Notes: generated by a model from the sequence alone, not told the origin. A stretch of DNA of 64,000 nt from Bradyrhizobium guangzhouense (GCF_004114955.1 NZ_CP030053.1:2418001-2482000); one strand, 5' to 3'; counted from the first letter of the stretch, positions 43,285 to 51,854 are shown. Translations and numbers: made by a program.

Positions 43285-44208
43285 ATGGATCGTCTCGATG
43301 CAATGAAGGTATTCGTCCTTGCGGTGGACGAGGGCAGTCTTGCCGCCGCGGGGCGTAAGCTTGGCCGTTCGCCTGCGGCGGTCAGCCGCGCCATCGCATT
43401 TCTCGAGGAACGGGTCGGTGCCGAGCTGCTGCATCGGACCACGCGATCCATCAAGCTGAGCGAGGAGGGCGAGCGCTATGTGGCGGTCTGCCGCCGCGTG
43501 CTGATCGAGCTGGAAGAAGCCGCCGATATAGCAGCTGGCCCGCGCACCGCGCCGCGCGGCCTGCTCACGATCACCGCTCCCGTGGTGTCGGGCGAGATGG
43601 TGCTGCGGCCGATCCTGGATGCGTTTCTGGACGCCTATCCGACGGTATCGGCGAAGCTCCTGCTGTTCGACCGCGCGGTCAATCTCATCGACGAAGGCGT
43701 CGATATCGCGCTCCGCATCGGTCCGCTCGCGGACTCGGCGATGGTGGCGACGCGGATCGGCGAGGTCCGCCGTGTCGTCGTAGCTGCCCCGCGCTATCTC
43801 AAGCAACATCCGCGGATCGAAGAGCCCGGCGATCTCGCCAAGCACCAGGTCGTGGCGATGGCCCATCTTCCCAATTCATGGACGTTCAAACCGCCGAAAA
43901 ACTCGTCCGCGCCCCGCACGGTCCAGTTCATCCCGCGCCTCACCGTCAGCAGCACCTATGCCGCCGTGGCTTCTGCCGTCGCCGGGCGCGGCGTGGCGCG
44001 AATGTACTCGTATCAGGTCGCCGAGCAGGTGGCGCGCGGCGAGCTCGAGATCGTGCTTGCCGGCGACGAGGACCCCGAGATGCCGGTTCACCTGATCTGT
44101 CCGCAGGGTCGGCTCTCGGTGCCGAAGGTGCGTGCCTTCACCGACTTCACGGTCCCCCGGCTCAAGAAGCAGTTCGCGCTGCTCAAGAAGAGTCTCGGTG
44201 CGCGCTAG
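43285..44208 (+). CDS. LysR-family transcriptional regulator
   Basis: 307 residues. The winged helix spans about 1-60 ('LAAAGRKLGRSPAAVSRAIA', then 'GAELLHRTTRSIKLSEEG') and a periplasmic-binding-like effector domain covers about 90-300. It is read away from the SDR and YbfB-like MFS genes across about 205 bases, the classic arrangement for a LysR protein that activates its neighbour in response to a small ligand. The C-terminus 'FTVPRLKKQFALLKKSLGAR' is basic. Confidence 0.9.
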   Translation: MDRLDAMKVFVLAVDEGSLAAAGRKLGRSPAAVSRAIAFLEERVGAELLHRTTRSIKLSEEGERYVAVCRRVLIELEEAADIAAGPRTAPRGLLTITAPVVSGEMVLRPILDAFLDAYPTVSAKLLLFDRAVNLIDEGVDIALRIGPLADSAMVATRIGEVRRVVVAAPRYLKQHPRIEEPGDLAKHQVVAMAHLPNSWTFKPPKNSSAPRTVQFIPRLTVSSTYAAVASAVAGRGVARMYSYQVAEQVARGELEIVLAGDEDPEMPVHLICPQGRLSVPKVRAFTDFTVPRLKKQFALLKKSLGAR

Positions 44209-44295
44209 TCTAGACATTGCGGCCGCAGCGCGACTGCCAATGCGTTGTTTTGCGTATACGGCCGTCGGGTTGAATCGGCGATGGTTCCCAAACGG

Positions 44296-44311
44296 TTAAC
44301 GCCGATTTAAC
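44296..44311 (+). promoter_or_regulatory. CtrA-type binding site TTAA-N7-TTAAC
   Basis: TTAA at 44296-44299, seven bases, then TTAAC at 44307-44311 is an exact match to the full CtrA box known from Caulobacter and rhizobia. It lies 56 bases before the ATG of a 51-codon open frame and 88 bases after the LysR gene. That spacing suits an activator site at the -35 region of a promoter for the small gene. Confidence 0.6.
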
Positions 44312-44329
44312 GGATGAGTCCTAGCCTGT

Positions 44330-44357
44330 CTCGGCCGGGGTTACTCGCAAGGCCGAG
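44330..44357 (+). promoter_or_regulatory. Hairpin covering the ribosome site of a small gene
   Basis: CTCGGCC (44330-44336) and GGCCGAG (44351-44357) form a perfect 7-base stem with a 14-base loop. The 3' arm contains the GAG of the GAGG ribosome site at 44355-44358, eight bases before ATG 44367. Folding would hide the site, so translation of the small frame may depend on this structure. Confidence 0.45.
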
Positions 44358-44366
44358 GTGAGCCCA

Positions 44367-44522
44367 ATGGAAGCCCAGAAGATCGCGGTCGACGCCGTTG
44401 TGGCGCTGACCGATTGTGATCGCGACGCTGTCATCGCCTTTATCCGCCGGCTCTATCTCGCGGGCGTCACCGATCCCAAGCGCCTGACTTTCAAGGGTCT
44501 CCAGGCGTTGTCCCGGGCGTGA
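44367..44522 (+). CDS. Small conserved-looking protein, 51 residues, unknown function
   Basis: MEAQKIAVDAVVALTDCDRD continues into 'AVIAFIRRLYLAGVTDPKRL' and 'TFKGLQALSRA'. The protein has an amphipathic helix-rich composition, GC-rich third positions like its neighbours and a GAGG ribosome site. It follows an exact CtrA-type box and an RBS-covering hairpin. No membrane segment or known motif is visible. Too short to assign a role; the balance of codon use and upstream signals favours a real gene. Confidence 0.5.
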   Translation: MEAQKIAVDAVVALTDCDRDAVIAFIRRLYLAGVTDPKRLTFKGLQALSRA

Positions 44523-44664
44523 TTCGGCCCGTTTTGGTCCGTTTTCGCCCCGGTTCCATCTCCAGGCTCTCCCCGGCGTGACCGCAACCCCCCGGTGAAT
44601 ATCTTGCCGGTGAGGGCGCCGCGGGTTACACGACACCCCGGCTGGGTCACTCGGGATTGGGGAA

Positions 44665-45594
44665 ATGTTGAAACAGCTTTTTGCGCCGCAACTCGTCATT
44701 TTATATGTGCTTGTGGCATCGACGATTTACGTTCACTTCCGCGGCAAGCAACGGCTCCGCTTCGCGCGCCAGCTCGGCGATCACTCGACCTACCTCGCGC
44801 CCTACAATGTGCTGATGTATGCGGGCTCGGCGGTGCCGAACAAGCCGGTGATCTCGGTCGAGCAGTTTCCGGAACTGAAGCCACTCAGCGAAAACTGGGA
44901 AACCATCCGCGACGAGGCGGTGCGCCTGTTCGACGAGGGCTTCATTCGCGCCGCCGCAAAGAACAACGACTGGGGCTTCTACTCGTTCTTCAAGAGCGGC
45001 TGGAAGCGGTTTTACCTGAAATGGTACGACGACTTCCTGCCTTCGGCGAACGCGCTGTGTCCGAAAACGGTGGAATTGCTCAAGTCGATCCCGAGTGTGC
45101 ACGGCGCGATGTTCGCCATGCTGCCGCCGGGCGGCAAGCTCGGCGCGCATCGTGATCCCTTCGCCGGCTCGCTCCGCTACCACCTCGGTCTCGTCACGCC
45201 GAACTCGAACAAGTGCCGCATCCTCGTCGACGGCGTCGAATGCGTCTGGCGCGACGGCGAAGCCTTCATGTTCGACGAAACCTTCATCCACAGCGCCGAG
45301 AACCAGACTGATGTCAACCGCATCATTCTGTTCTGCGACGTCGAGCGTCCGATGAAGTACGGCTTCATGACCGCGATCAACCGTTGGGTCAGCCATCACA
45401 TCGTCAAGGCGTCGGCGACCCAGAACGTCGATGGCGAGCATGTCGGCGCGCTCAACAAGGTGTTCGGCAAGCTCTACGAGATCCATCTCGGCAGCCGCAA
45501 GGTCAAGGAGTGGAACCGCAACGTGTACTACACGCTGAAGTATTCGCTGACGGCGCTGGTCCTGGGCCTCATCGTGTTTTCGGCATTGCGCTAG
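44665..45594 (+). CDS. Aspartyl/asparaginyl beta-hydroxylase-family lipid A hydroxylase (LpxO-like)
   Basis: 309 residues, with a membrane anchor at residues 5-22 ('LFAPQLVILYVLVASTIYVH') and a second hydrophobic stretch at the C-terminus (about 285-308). The Fe(II)/2-oxoglutarate dioxygenase core has 'GGKLGAHRDPFAGSLRYHLG' with the H-x-D iron ligands, and 'FDETFIHSAENQTDVNRIIL' with the distal His and the Arg that binds 2-oxoglutarate. LpxO 2-hydroxylates a secondary acyl chain of lipid A at the inner membrane. This fits the LPS genes further downstream. The next gene starts at its stop. Confidence 0.85.
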   Translation: MLKQLFAPQLVILYVLVASTIYVHFRGKQRLRFARQLGDHSTYLAPYNVLMYAGSAVPNKPVISVEQFPELKPLSENWETIRDEAVRLFDEGFIRAAAKNNDWGFYSFFKSGWKRFYLKWYDDFLPSANALCPKTVELLKSIPSVHGAMFAMLPPGGKLGAHRDPFAGSLRYHLGLVTPNSNKCRILVDGVECVWRDGEAFMFDETFIHSAENQTDVNRIILFCDVERPMKYGFMTAINRWVSHHIVKASATQNVDGEHVGALNKVFGKLYEIHLGSRKVKEWNRNVYYTLKYSLTALVLGLIVFSALR

Positions 45595-46058
45595 TGACCG
45601 TGGAGCCCTTGCCGACGGCGAGCGCCGGTGTCGTGGAGTTCTTCCGGGACTGGCTGGAAACATTCGCCGGCTATGTCCGCGAGGTCGACTACGCCTCGGC
45701 ACGCCCGCTGTTTCATCCTGACGTGCTGGCGTTCGGCACGCATAACGACGTCATTCCCGGTCTCGATCAGTGGGTCACCACACAGTGGGACAACGTGTGG
45801 CCGAAAACGACCGGCTTCCGATTTGTGCTCGACCAGACCTCGGTCCTGGCATCTTCCGATGGCTCGATGGCAACGGTGATCGCGCCGTGGACGAGCACGG
45901 GCTATCATCCCGATGACAGCGCGTTTCCCCGCCCTGGCCGCGCGACCATGATCTTTTCGAGGAATGGCGATGGCTGGCTGTGCGTGCATTCGCACATGTC
46001 GCTCAATCGCGGTGTGCCGCAAGCGAGTCACGCCAACCGGCCGGTGAAGGCCCGGTAG
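45594..46058 (+). CDS. NTF2-like/SnoaL-type protein next to the LpxO-like gene
   Basis: 154 residues from GTG 45594, which overlaps the previous TAG by one base; a GTG two codons later is also possible. 'VVEFFRDWLETFAGYVREVD', 'FHPDVLAFGTHNDVIPGLDQ' and the strands 'SMATVIAPWTSTGYHPDD' and 'GWLCVHSHMSLNRGVP' fit a SnoaL/ketosteroid-isomerase-like fold, close to the proteins annotated as 'SgcJ/EcaC'-type. It is translationally linked to the dioxygenase gene. Function is unknown. Confidence 0.72.
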   Translation: MTVEPLPTASAGVVEFFRDWLETFAGYVREVDYASARPLFHPDVLAFGTHNDVIPGLDQWVTTQWDNVWPKTTGFRFVLDQTSVLASSDGSMATVIAPWTSTGYHPDDSAFPRPGRATMIFSRNGDGWLCVHSHMSLNRGVPQASHANRPVKAR

Positions 46059-46064
46059 TTCGAT

Positions 46065-46174
46065 GCGTAGGGCGGATTAGCGAAGCGTAATCCGCCGTGC
46101 GGCCGCGCAGCCATCGACGGCCGCAGTTTGTCGCGCAAAAGTGGCGGATTACGCTTCGCTAATCCGCCCTACGC
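46065..46174. repeat. Perfect 32-base inverted repeat between convergent genes, family C
   Basis: Arms at 46065-46096 and 46143-46174 are exact reverse complements built on GTAGGGCGGATTAGCGAAGC, 46 bases apart. From memory, 'gtagggcggattagcgaagcgtaatccgcc'-type sequences recur between genes of many proteobacteria. Here it lies between the convergent NTF2-like and FAH genes and could act as a two-way terminator. Confidence 0.88.
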
Positions 46175-46182
46175 TTTCGAGA

Positions 46183-46884
46183 CTATTCCGGCTGCCCGAT
46201 GCTCACCTTCAGCGTGCCGACGCCGTCGACGCCGCATTCGAGCTTGTCGCCCGGCTGGAGCTGCGACACGCCGGCCGGCGTGCCCGTCATGATGATGTCG
46301 CCGGCGGCGAGCTTCACTTGCTGCGAGAGTTGCCAGATGATTTCAGGCACGTTCCAGATCAACTCGGTGAGGTCGCCCTTCTGAGCTTCCTTGCCGTTGA
46401 CCGTGAGCCAGATCTTGCCCTTGGTGGGATGGCCGATCTTCGATGCCGGCTGTACCGCGGAGCAGGGCGCCGAACCATCGAACGACTTGCCGATCTCCCA
46501 CGGACGCTCCTTCTTGCGCGAGGCGATCTGGAGGTCGCGGCGGGTGAGATCGATGCCAACCGCATAGCCGTAGACATGGTCGAGCGCCTTGTCGGCGGGG
46601 ATGTTCAGCCCGCCGCTCTTCATCGCGACGACGAGCTCGACCTCGTGATGCAGATCCTTGGTCAGCGGCGGATAGGGAATGGTGGCGCCATCGGGCACCA
46701 GCATGTCGGCGTGCTTGGCGAAGAAGAACGGCGGCGCGCGCTCGTCATTGCCCATCTCGCGGATATGCTCGAGATAGTTGCGGCCGACGCACCAGATGCG
46801 GCGTACCGGATAGCGGCCGCTCTCGCCGACGACGGGGAGCGAAGCCTGGGGCGGAAGCGGGATGACGTAGGAGGCGGCGTTCAT
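46183..46884 (-). CDS. Fumarylacetoacetate hydrolase-family protein (fumarylpyruvate hydrolase-like)
   Basis: 233 residues from ATG 46884. 'IWCVGRNYLEHIREMG' and 'PPFFFAKHADMLVPDGATIP' start the FAH domain. 'HHEVELVVAMKSGG' holds the metal-binding Glu pair and 'YAVGIDLTRRDLQIASRKKE' the Asp. 'IIMTGTPAGVSQLQPGD' is the closing signature. Members cleave C-C bonds in fumarylpyruvate or related beta-diketo acids from aromatic breakdown. It lies 161 bases after the MsbA-like start region on the opposite side and seems monocistronic. Substrate inferred. Confidence 0.85.
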   Translation of the reverse strand: MNAASYVIPLPPQASLPVVGESGRYPVRRIWCVGRNYLEHIREMGNDERAPPFFFAKHADMLVPDGATIPYPPLTKDLHHEVELVVAMKSGGLNIPADKALDHVYGYAVGIDLTRRDLQIASRKKERPWEIGKSFDGSAPCSAVQPASKIGHPTKGKIWLTVNGKEAQKGDLTELIWNVPEIIWQLSQQVKLAAGDIIMTGTPAGVSQLQPGDKLECGVDGVGTLKVSIGQPE

Positions 46885-46918
46885 GGAGCGATCTCGCTGC
46901 TCTTGGGTTGAAGGAACT

Positions 46919-48721
46919 CTATGCGGTTGCACTGATCGGCGCCAGAGCGCCGGCGTCGCGATGTTGCAGGCGGAAGAACGAGGCGTAGCGGCCCGAGCGG
47001 CGGAGCAGTTCGTCGTGACGGCCCTGCTCGACGATCTCGCCGCCCTCGACCACCAGGATGCTGTCGGCGTGCATGATGGTGTGCAGGCGATGCGCGATCA
47101 CGATGGTGGTGCGGTTCTGGCAGAGATGCTCGATCGCCTCCTGCACCTGCCGCTCGGATTCGGAATCGAGCGCGGCGGTTGCTTCGTCGAGCAGAATGAT
47201 CGGCGCGTTCTTGAGCAGCGCACGCGCGACCGCAATGCGCTGGCGCTGGCCGCCGGAGAGCTGCGTGCCGTGCTCGCCGACCGGCGTGTCGTAGCCGAGC
47301 GGGAAGCTCACGATGAAATCGTGCGCGCACGCGGCCTTCGCGGCCTCGATGATCTCGTCCTCGCTCGCGTCTGGCTTGCCGAAGGCGATGTTGTTGCGAA
47401 TGGTGTCGCGGAACAGATAGACGTCCTGGCCGACATAGGCAGTCTGGGCCCGCAGCGATTTGCGCGAGATCGCGCCGATCGACTGGCCGTCGATGACGAC
47501 GTCGCCTTGCGTCACCTCGTAGAAGCGCAAGAGCAGCGCCAGCACCGTCGACTTGCCGCCGCCGGACGGGCCGACCAGCGCCGTGACCTTGCCGGGTTCG
47601 GCGACGAAGCTCATGCGGTTGAGCACGGTCTCGCCCGAGCGATAGCAGAAGCTGACATCGCGCAGCTCGATCCGGGCGTCGATGAGCTTCAGCGCCGGCT
47701 TGTCGTCGTCGGAGTGCTCGCTGGCAGGGCTGTCGACGACTTCGAGCAGCATGCGCGCGCCGACGAGCTGGCTGTTGAGGTCGATGTTGAGCCGTGCCAA
47801 CCGCTTGGCCGGTTCGGTCGCCATCAGGAATGCCGTCATGAAGGAGAAGAACGCGCCGGGCGTCGCGTTGAGCGCGACCACGCTATAGCCGCCGTACAGC
47901 AGGCAGCCGGCGACGGCGAAGCCGCCGAGCATCTCCATCAGCGGGTTGGAGCGGTTGGCGACGCGGGCCATTTTGTTGGCGTTGCGCTCGACGATCGCGA
48001 TGTTCTCGTCGATGCGCTTCTGCATGGTCTCTTCGAGCGTGAAGGCTTTCACGGTGCGGATGCCTTGCAGCGACTCCTGCATCGTTTCCATGATGTCAGC
48101 GGTGCCGGTGAACTGGTTGAAGGCGAGGCCCTTGATGCGCTTGACCAGCTTGCGCAGCACCAGCATCGCCGGCGGCACCGCGACGAGGCCGATGAACGAC
48201 ATCAGCGGATCCTGCCACACCATCACGCCGATCATGGCGAGCAGCATCATCACGTCGCGCCCGATGGCGTTGACCAGCATGTTCAGCACGTCGGTGATCG
48301 ACTTGGCGCCAGCCGTGAGTCGTGCCAGGAATTCGGACGAATGCCGTTCGGAGAAGAAGCCGACGCTCTCGCGCATCAGTTTTGCGAACAGCTGGCGTTG
48401 GTTGTTGGCGAGGATGGCGTTGCTGATCTTGGTCAGGATCACCATGTGGCCGTAGGTCGCCACGCCCTTGATGAACAGCAGGATCACCGTGATGCCGGAG
48501 AACATCGCGATGCCCGGGATGTTCTTGTCGACATAGGCCTGGTTGATGACCTGCCCGAGCACATAGGTCGCGCCTGCGGTCGCACCCGCGGCAGCCGCCA
48601 TCAGCGCGAAGGCCACGAGGTAGCGCCGCCAGTAGACGACCCCCTGTTCCATGACCAGGCGGCGAATGAGGACCATCGCCGCATAGGGATCGTCGGTGAT
48701 TTTCTTTGGAAACTGGGCCAT
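46919..48721 (-). CDS. ABC transporter, fused permease-ATPase (MsbA-like lipid exporter)
   Basis: 600 residues from ATG 48721 (MAQFPKKITDDPYAAMVLIR). Six helices fill residues 25-320. The ATPase domain has Walker A 'GPSGGGKSTVLALLL', signature 'TQLSGGQRQRIAVARALL', Walker B 'IILLDEATAALDSESE' and the switch 'TIVIAHRLHTI'. The layout is that of MsbA, which flips lipid A-core across the inner membrane; other type IV exporters look alike. galE and LPS core genes lie just downstream on the map, which favours the lipid role. Confidence 0.82.
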   Translation of the reverse strand: MAQFPKKITDDPYAAMVLIRRLVMEQGVVYWRRYLVAFALMAAAAGATAGATYVLGQVINQAYVDKNIPGIAMFSGITVILLFIKGVATYGHMVILTKISNAILANNQRQLFAKLMRESVGFFSERHSSEFLARLTAGAKSITDVLNMLVNAIGRDVMMLLAMIGVMVWQDPLMSFIGLVAVPPAMLVLRKLVKRIKGLAFNQFTGTADIMETMQESLQGIRTVKAFTLEETMQKRIDENIAIVERNANKMARVANRSNPLMEMLGGFAVAGCLLYGGYSVVALNATPGAFFSFMTAFLMATEPAKRLARLNIDLNSQLVGARMLLEVVDSPASEHSDDDKPALKLIDARIELRDVSFCYRSGETVLNRMSFVAEPGKVTALVGPSGGGKSTVLALLLRFYEVTQGDVVIDGQSIGAISRKSLRAQTAYVGQDVYLFRDTIRNNIAFGKPDASEDEIIEAAKAACAHDFIVSFPLGYDTPVGEHGTQLSGGQRQRIAVARALLKNAPIILLDEATAALDSESERQVQEAIEHLCQNRTTIVIAHRLHTIMHADSILVVEGGEIVEQGRHDELLRRSGRYASFFRLQHRDAGALAPISATA

Positions 48722-48839
48722 CCGTAGTCCATTGACGGCGCAGGGAAAAGCCTGCCCGCGCGTCAGGGATCGAATGGCCTCTGTGCCCGCTAAAGCGCCG
48801 CTTTTCAAGCCCAATTAAGGGCTTGCGCAGGATGCGATT

Positions 48840-49853
48840 CTAGGCCGAGACGGCGTGGCGGAGTTCGCCGTGGCGCTCCCGGAACAGCTTGTCCTCCCAG
48901 GCCAGCGCGTGGGCCGCGATGGTCTCGAGGTCCTCGTATTGCGGCTTCCAGTCGAGCAGGCCGCGGATCCTGCTGGTGTCGGCGACCATGGTCATGATGT
49001 CGCCGGGGCGGCGCGGGGCGTACTGGACGGCGAAGCTGCGACCCGACACCCGGCGCACCGCGTCGATGGTCTCCAGCACGGAGTAGCCGCGGCCATAGCC
49101 GCAATTCAGCGTGGTCGAGGCGCCGCCGTTGCGCAAATAGGCCAGCGCCGAGCGATGGGCCTGCGACAGGTCCGTGACGTGGATGAAGTCGCGGATGCAA
49201 CTGCCGTCCGCCGTCGGATAGTCGGTGCCGAACACGTCGATCTTGGCGCGCTGACCGGTCGCGGCCTCGACCGCGATCTTGAGCAGATGCGTGGCGCCGA
49301 CGGTGGCAAGCCCGATGCGCGCCTGCGGATCGGCGCCGGCGACGTTGAAATAGCGCAGGGTGACGTACTGCATGCCGTAGGCGGCGGCGACGTCGTGCAG
49401 CATGATCTCGGTCATCAGCTTCGAGGAGCCGTAGGGCGACAGCGGCCGGGTCGGCGCGTGCTCGGGCACCGGCACCTGGTCCGGATTGCCGTAGACGGCG
49501 GCGGTCGAGGAGAAGATGAAGCGGCCGATGCCGCGCTTGACCGCGACGTTGAGCAGATTGCGCGCCGTGGTGAAGTTGTTGCGATAGTAGCCGAGCGGAT
49601 CGCGCATCGAATCCGGCACGACCACCGAGCCCGCGAAATGGATGATGCTCTCGATATTGTGCTGGGCGATCACGCCCTCGAGCAGGTTCTCGTCGCCCGC
49701 ATCGCCGATGAACAGCGGCACGCCTTCGGGCAGATAGGTGGAGAAACCGGTAGAGAGATCGTCGATCACGACGACGTCCTCGCCGGCTTCCGCCAGCGCC
49801 AGGACCGTGTGACTTCCGATATAGCCGGCACCGCCGGTGACTAGCACAGTCAT
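48840..49853 (-). CDS. galE: UDP-glucose 4-epimerase
   Basis: 337 residues; interconverts UDP-glucose and UDP-galactose. 'VLVTGGAGYIGSHTVLALAE' is the NAD site, 'FIFSSTAAVYG' the catalytic Ser/Thr region, and 'SPYGSSKLMTEIML' gives Tyr-x3-Lys. 'LRYFNVAGADP' is a strong GalE signature. Length equals the E. coli enzyme. It is divergent from lpcC over about 125 bases, and upstream of the MsbA-like gene on the same strand. Confidence 0.95.
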   Translation of the reverse strand: MTVLVTGGAGYIGSHTVLALAEAGEDVVVIDDLSTGFSTYLPEGVPLFIGDAGDENLLEGVIAQHNIESIIHFAGSVVVPDSMRDPLGYYRNNFTTARNLLNVAVKRGIGRFIFSSTAAVYGNPDQVPVPEHAPTRPLSPYGSSKLMTEIMLHDVAAAYGMQYVTLRYFNVAGADPQARIGLATVGATHLLKIAVEAATGQRAKIDVFGTDYPTADGSCIRDFIHVTDLSQAHRSALAYLRNGGASTTLNCGYGRGYSVLETIDAVRRVSGRSFAVQYAPRRPGDIMTMVADTSRIRGLLDWKPQYEDLETIAAHALAWEDKLFRERHGELRHAVSA

Positions 49854-49979
49854 GACCTCACCCGTCTTCGATCAACGCGCCAAGTTAACGTTTGCGCGGT
49901 GAAGAGGGGGTTTCGGCACGGCTGAACTGGTCACTATGCTTAATGTTGCGTATAGGGGACGCACCGAACGGAGCATGAC

Positions 49980-51017
49980 GTGGCGAATTCCCCTGATGAT
50001 CTCGACGTGATCGTGCCAAATCTGCACAGGCGCTATTCCGGGGTCACCGCGACCAACCGGATGGTGGCGCCGCGGCTGGCAAAGCTCTATCGCGCGGGCT
50101 GGTTCGGCTCCGATGCGCCCGAGGGGATCGCGCGGCTCGCCGTCGGCGATGTCCTGAAACTGTGGCGCCGCAAGCGGCCAGTGGTCTGGCACGCACGGCG
50201 CAACAACGAGATGATCGCAGGCGTGTTGCTGCGCGCACTGGGCTGGCCGCTCAAGCTGGTCTTCACGTCGGCGGGGCAGCGCCATCACACCTGGATCACG
50301 CGCTGGCTGATCCGCCGGATGGACGCGATCATCGCGACATCAGACATCTCCGCTTCGTTCCTGAAAGTGCAATCGACGGTGATCCCGCACGGCGTCGATA
50401 CCGACGTCTATGTGCCTCCGGTCGATCGCGCCGCGGCGTTTTCGGAAAGCGGTTTGCCGGGCCGTTACGCCATCGGCTGCTTCGGCCGCGTCCGGGCGCA
50501 GAAGGGCACCGACGTCTTCGTCGATGCGATGTGCCTGTTGCTGCCGCGCTATCCTGACTTCACCGCCGTGATCGTCGGCCAGGTCACGGCCGAGCAGACG
50601 TCGTTTGCAAACGACCTGACGAAGCGCATCGAAGCCGCCGGACTGCAATCGCGCATCGTCATCACCGGCGAGCTGCCGATCGAACAGGTGCAGCGCTGGT
50701 ACCAGCGGCTGACGATCTACGCCTTCACCTCGCGCAACGAAGGCTTCGGCCTGACGCTGATCGAGGCGATGGCATCAGGCAGCGCGCTGGTCGCCGCGCG
50801 CGCTGGAGCCGCGACGCTGGTGGTCGAGGATGGCGTGAGCGGCGTGCTGATCCCGACCGGCGATGCCGACGCGCTGGCTGTGGCGCTCGAGCCGCTGATG
50901 CGCGATGTGTCTTTGGCGACCGCGATGGGCGAGCGCGGCCGGGCTCGGGTGCTCGAGAGGTTCAGCCTCGATGCGGAGGCGGCCCGGATCGGCGAGGTCT
51001 ATCGGCCGCTGCTTTGA
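49980..51017 (+). CDS. lpcC: LPS core glycosyltransferase (LpcC-like mannosyltransferase, GT4)
   Basis: 345 residues starting at GTG. 'VWHARRNNEMIAGVLLRAL', 'VFTSAGQRHHTWITRWLIRR', 'VIPHGVDTDVY' and 'IGCFGRVRAQKGTDVFVDAM' match remembered LpcC proteins of rhizobia. The donor-binding E-x7-E is in 'NEGFGLTLIEAMASG'. LpcC adds mannose to Kdo of the LPS inner core in Rhizobium. The gene is alone on its strand and divergent from galE. Confidence 0.85.
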   Translation: MANSPDDLDVIVPNLHRRYSGVTATNRMVAPRLAKLYRAGWFGSDAPEGIARLAVGDVLKLWRRKRPVVWHARRNNEMIAGVLLRALGWPLKLVFTSAGQRHHTWITRWLIRRMDAIIATSDISASFLKVQSTVIPHGVDTDVYVPPVDRAAAFSESGLPGRYAIGCFGRVRAQKGTDVFVDAMCLLLPRYPDFTAVIVGQVTAEQTSFANDLTKRIEAAGLQSRIVITGELPIEQVQRWYQRLTIYAFTSRNEGFGLTLIEAMASGSALVAARAGAATLVVEDGVSGVLIPTGDADALAVALEPLMRDVSLATAMGERGRARVLERFSLDAEAARIGEVYRPLL

Positions 51018-51024
51018 GCTGCTT

Positions 51025-51150
51025 TTCCAAAACGCGAAAACAACCCCATGCACAGTAGCCGGCACCGGCCAGGTCAAGGCCTTGCCGAGGCGGATGCGCT
51101 GGAATGCGGATTTTGCGAAATTTGCTTGATGCGTCGGGCAAAACAGGTGT
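51025..51150. repeat. Probable dispersed intergenic element, family F
   Basis: Contains 'AAAACAACCCCATGCACAGT' and, about 65 bases on, 'TTGATGCGTCGGGCAAAACA'. I recall this pair of blocks recurring in Bradyrhizobium and Rhodopseudomonas intergenic DNA. Only one copy is in the window, so the repeat status rests on memory. Confidence 0.4.
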
Positions 51151-51240
51151 AGATTGGCAGCATCCCACGATCAGCGACGACGTCCACCGGCGTGCCGCCG
51201 GATGCGCGAACTTCAGCGAATCCCAACGGTCACGCCTCGA

Positions 51241-51549
51241 TCAAGCCGGCGTCTCGCGGCTCGATGTCTTCCGGGCCTTCTGACGCAGGAAGCTGACCTC
51301 GAGCTCGTCGCCATTGACGCGGTCGAGTTGACATCGCCGATAGGCAAGTCCGGTCGAGGAGAGCAGAAGGAAGAATTCGCTCAGCGCGAGACCCTCGATC
51401 GACGTCTCGACGCGAAGCGTGGCGTCGCTCTCCGATACGTCCTTGACGAAGCAGGCGCGGCGCCAGGTGCCGTCGATCGCCATCATCTGTGCCGACAGAG
51501 GCCGCTCGAACGAGACGCGCTGGCTGTCGCGCTCTTTCTCCTTGGGCAT
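51241..51549 (-). CDS. PilZ-domain-like small protein
   Basis: 102 residues from ATG 51549. 'RVSFERPLSAQMMAIDGTWR', 'RACFVKDVSESDATLRVETS' and a C-terminal strand 'YRRCQLDRVNGDELEVSFLR' fit a single PilZ beta barrel. The c-di-GMP-binding RxxxR motif is reduced: only 'RVSFERP' remains at the N-terminus, and the second D/NxSxxG motif reads DVSESDA without the Gly. It may therefore not bind c-di-GMP. The next gene upstream ends 2 bases before this start, so the two form a small operon. Confidence 0.75.
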   Translation of the reverse strand: MPKEKERDSQRVSFERPLSAQMMAIDGTWRRACFVKDVSESDATLRVETSIEGLALSEFFLLLSSTGLAYRRCQLDRVNGDELEVSFLRQKARKTSSRETPA

Positions 51550-51551
51550 GC

Positions 51552-51734
51552 CTAGCGCTTCATCTGCGGCTGCGAATGCCGGCCTGCCGGTCTGGCCGTG
51601 GCGTGCGGCGCCGGACGAAGCCTGCGCTCGTAGGTGTCGGCAAGATCGAGCAGGCGCTTTTGGGTGAACGGATCCGCCTTCGTCGCAAGCTCGCGGATGT
51701 CTCGAGCGCGTCCTCTGATGAAGTCGTCGTCCAT
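51552..51734 (-). CDS. Small hypothetical protein, 60 residues
   Basis: MDDDFIRGRARDIRELATKA continues with 'DPFTQKRLLDLADTYERRLR' and a Pro/Ala/Arg tail. The first 40 residues look like two amphipathic helices, and similar very short proteins are frequent in Bradyrhizobium genomes. ATG 51734 is preferred to upstream in-frame codons. It precedes the PilZ-like gene by 2 bases. No function can be given. Confidence 0.65.
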   Translation of the reverse strand: MDDDFIRGRARDIRELATKADPFTQKRLLDLADTYERRLRPAPHATARPAGRHSQPQMKR

Positions 51735-51854
51735 TGGCTGTTTCCCCTGAAAGCGAGAGGATGCCAAGTTGTCCCGGGGGTGTAAGCAACATTTGTTATG
51801 ATGTGGCGCAGTTCCACGAGGGCGCGTAACCTTTCAAGAGCTTCTGCGGCTCAA

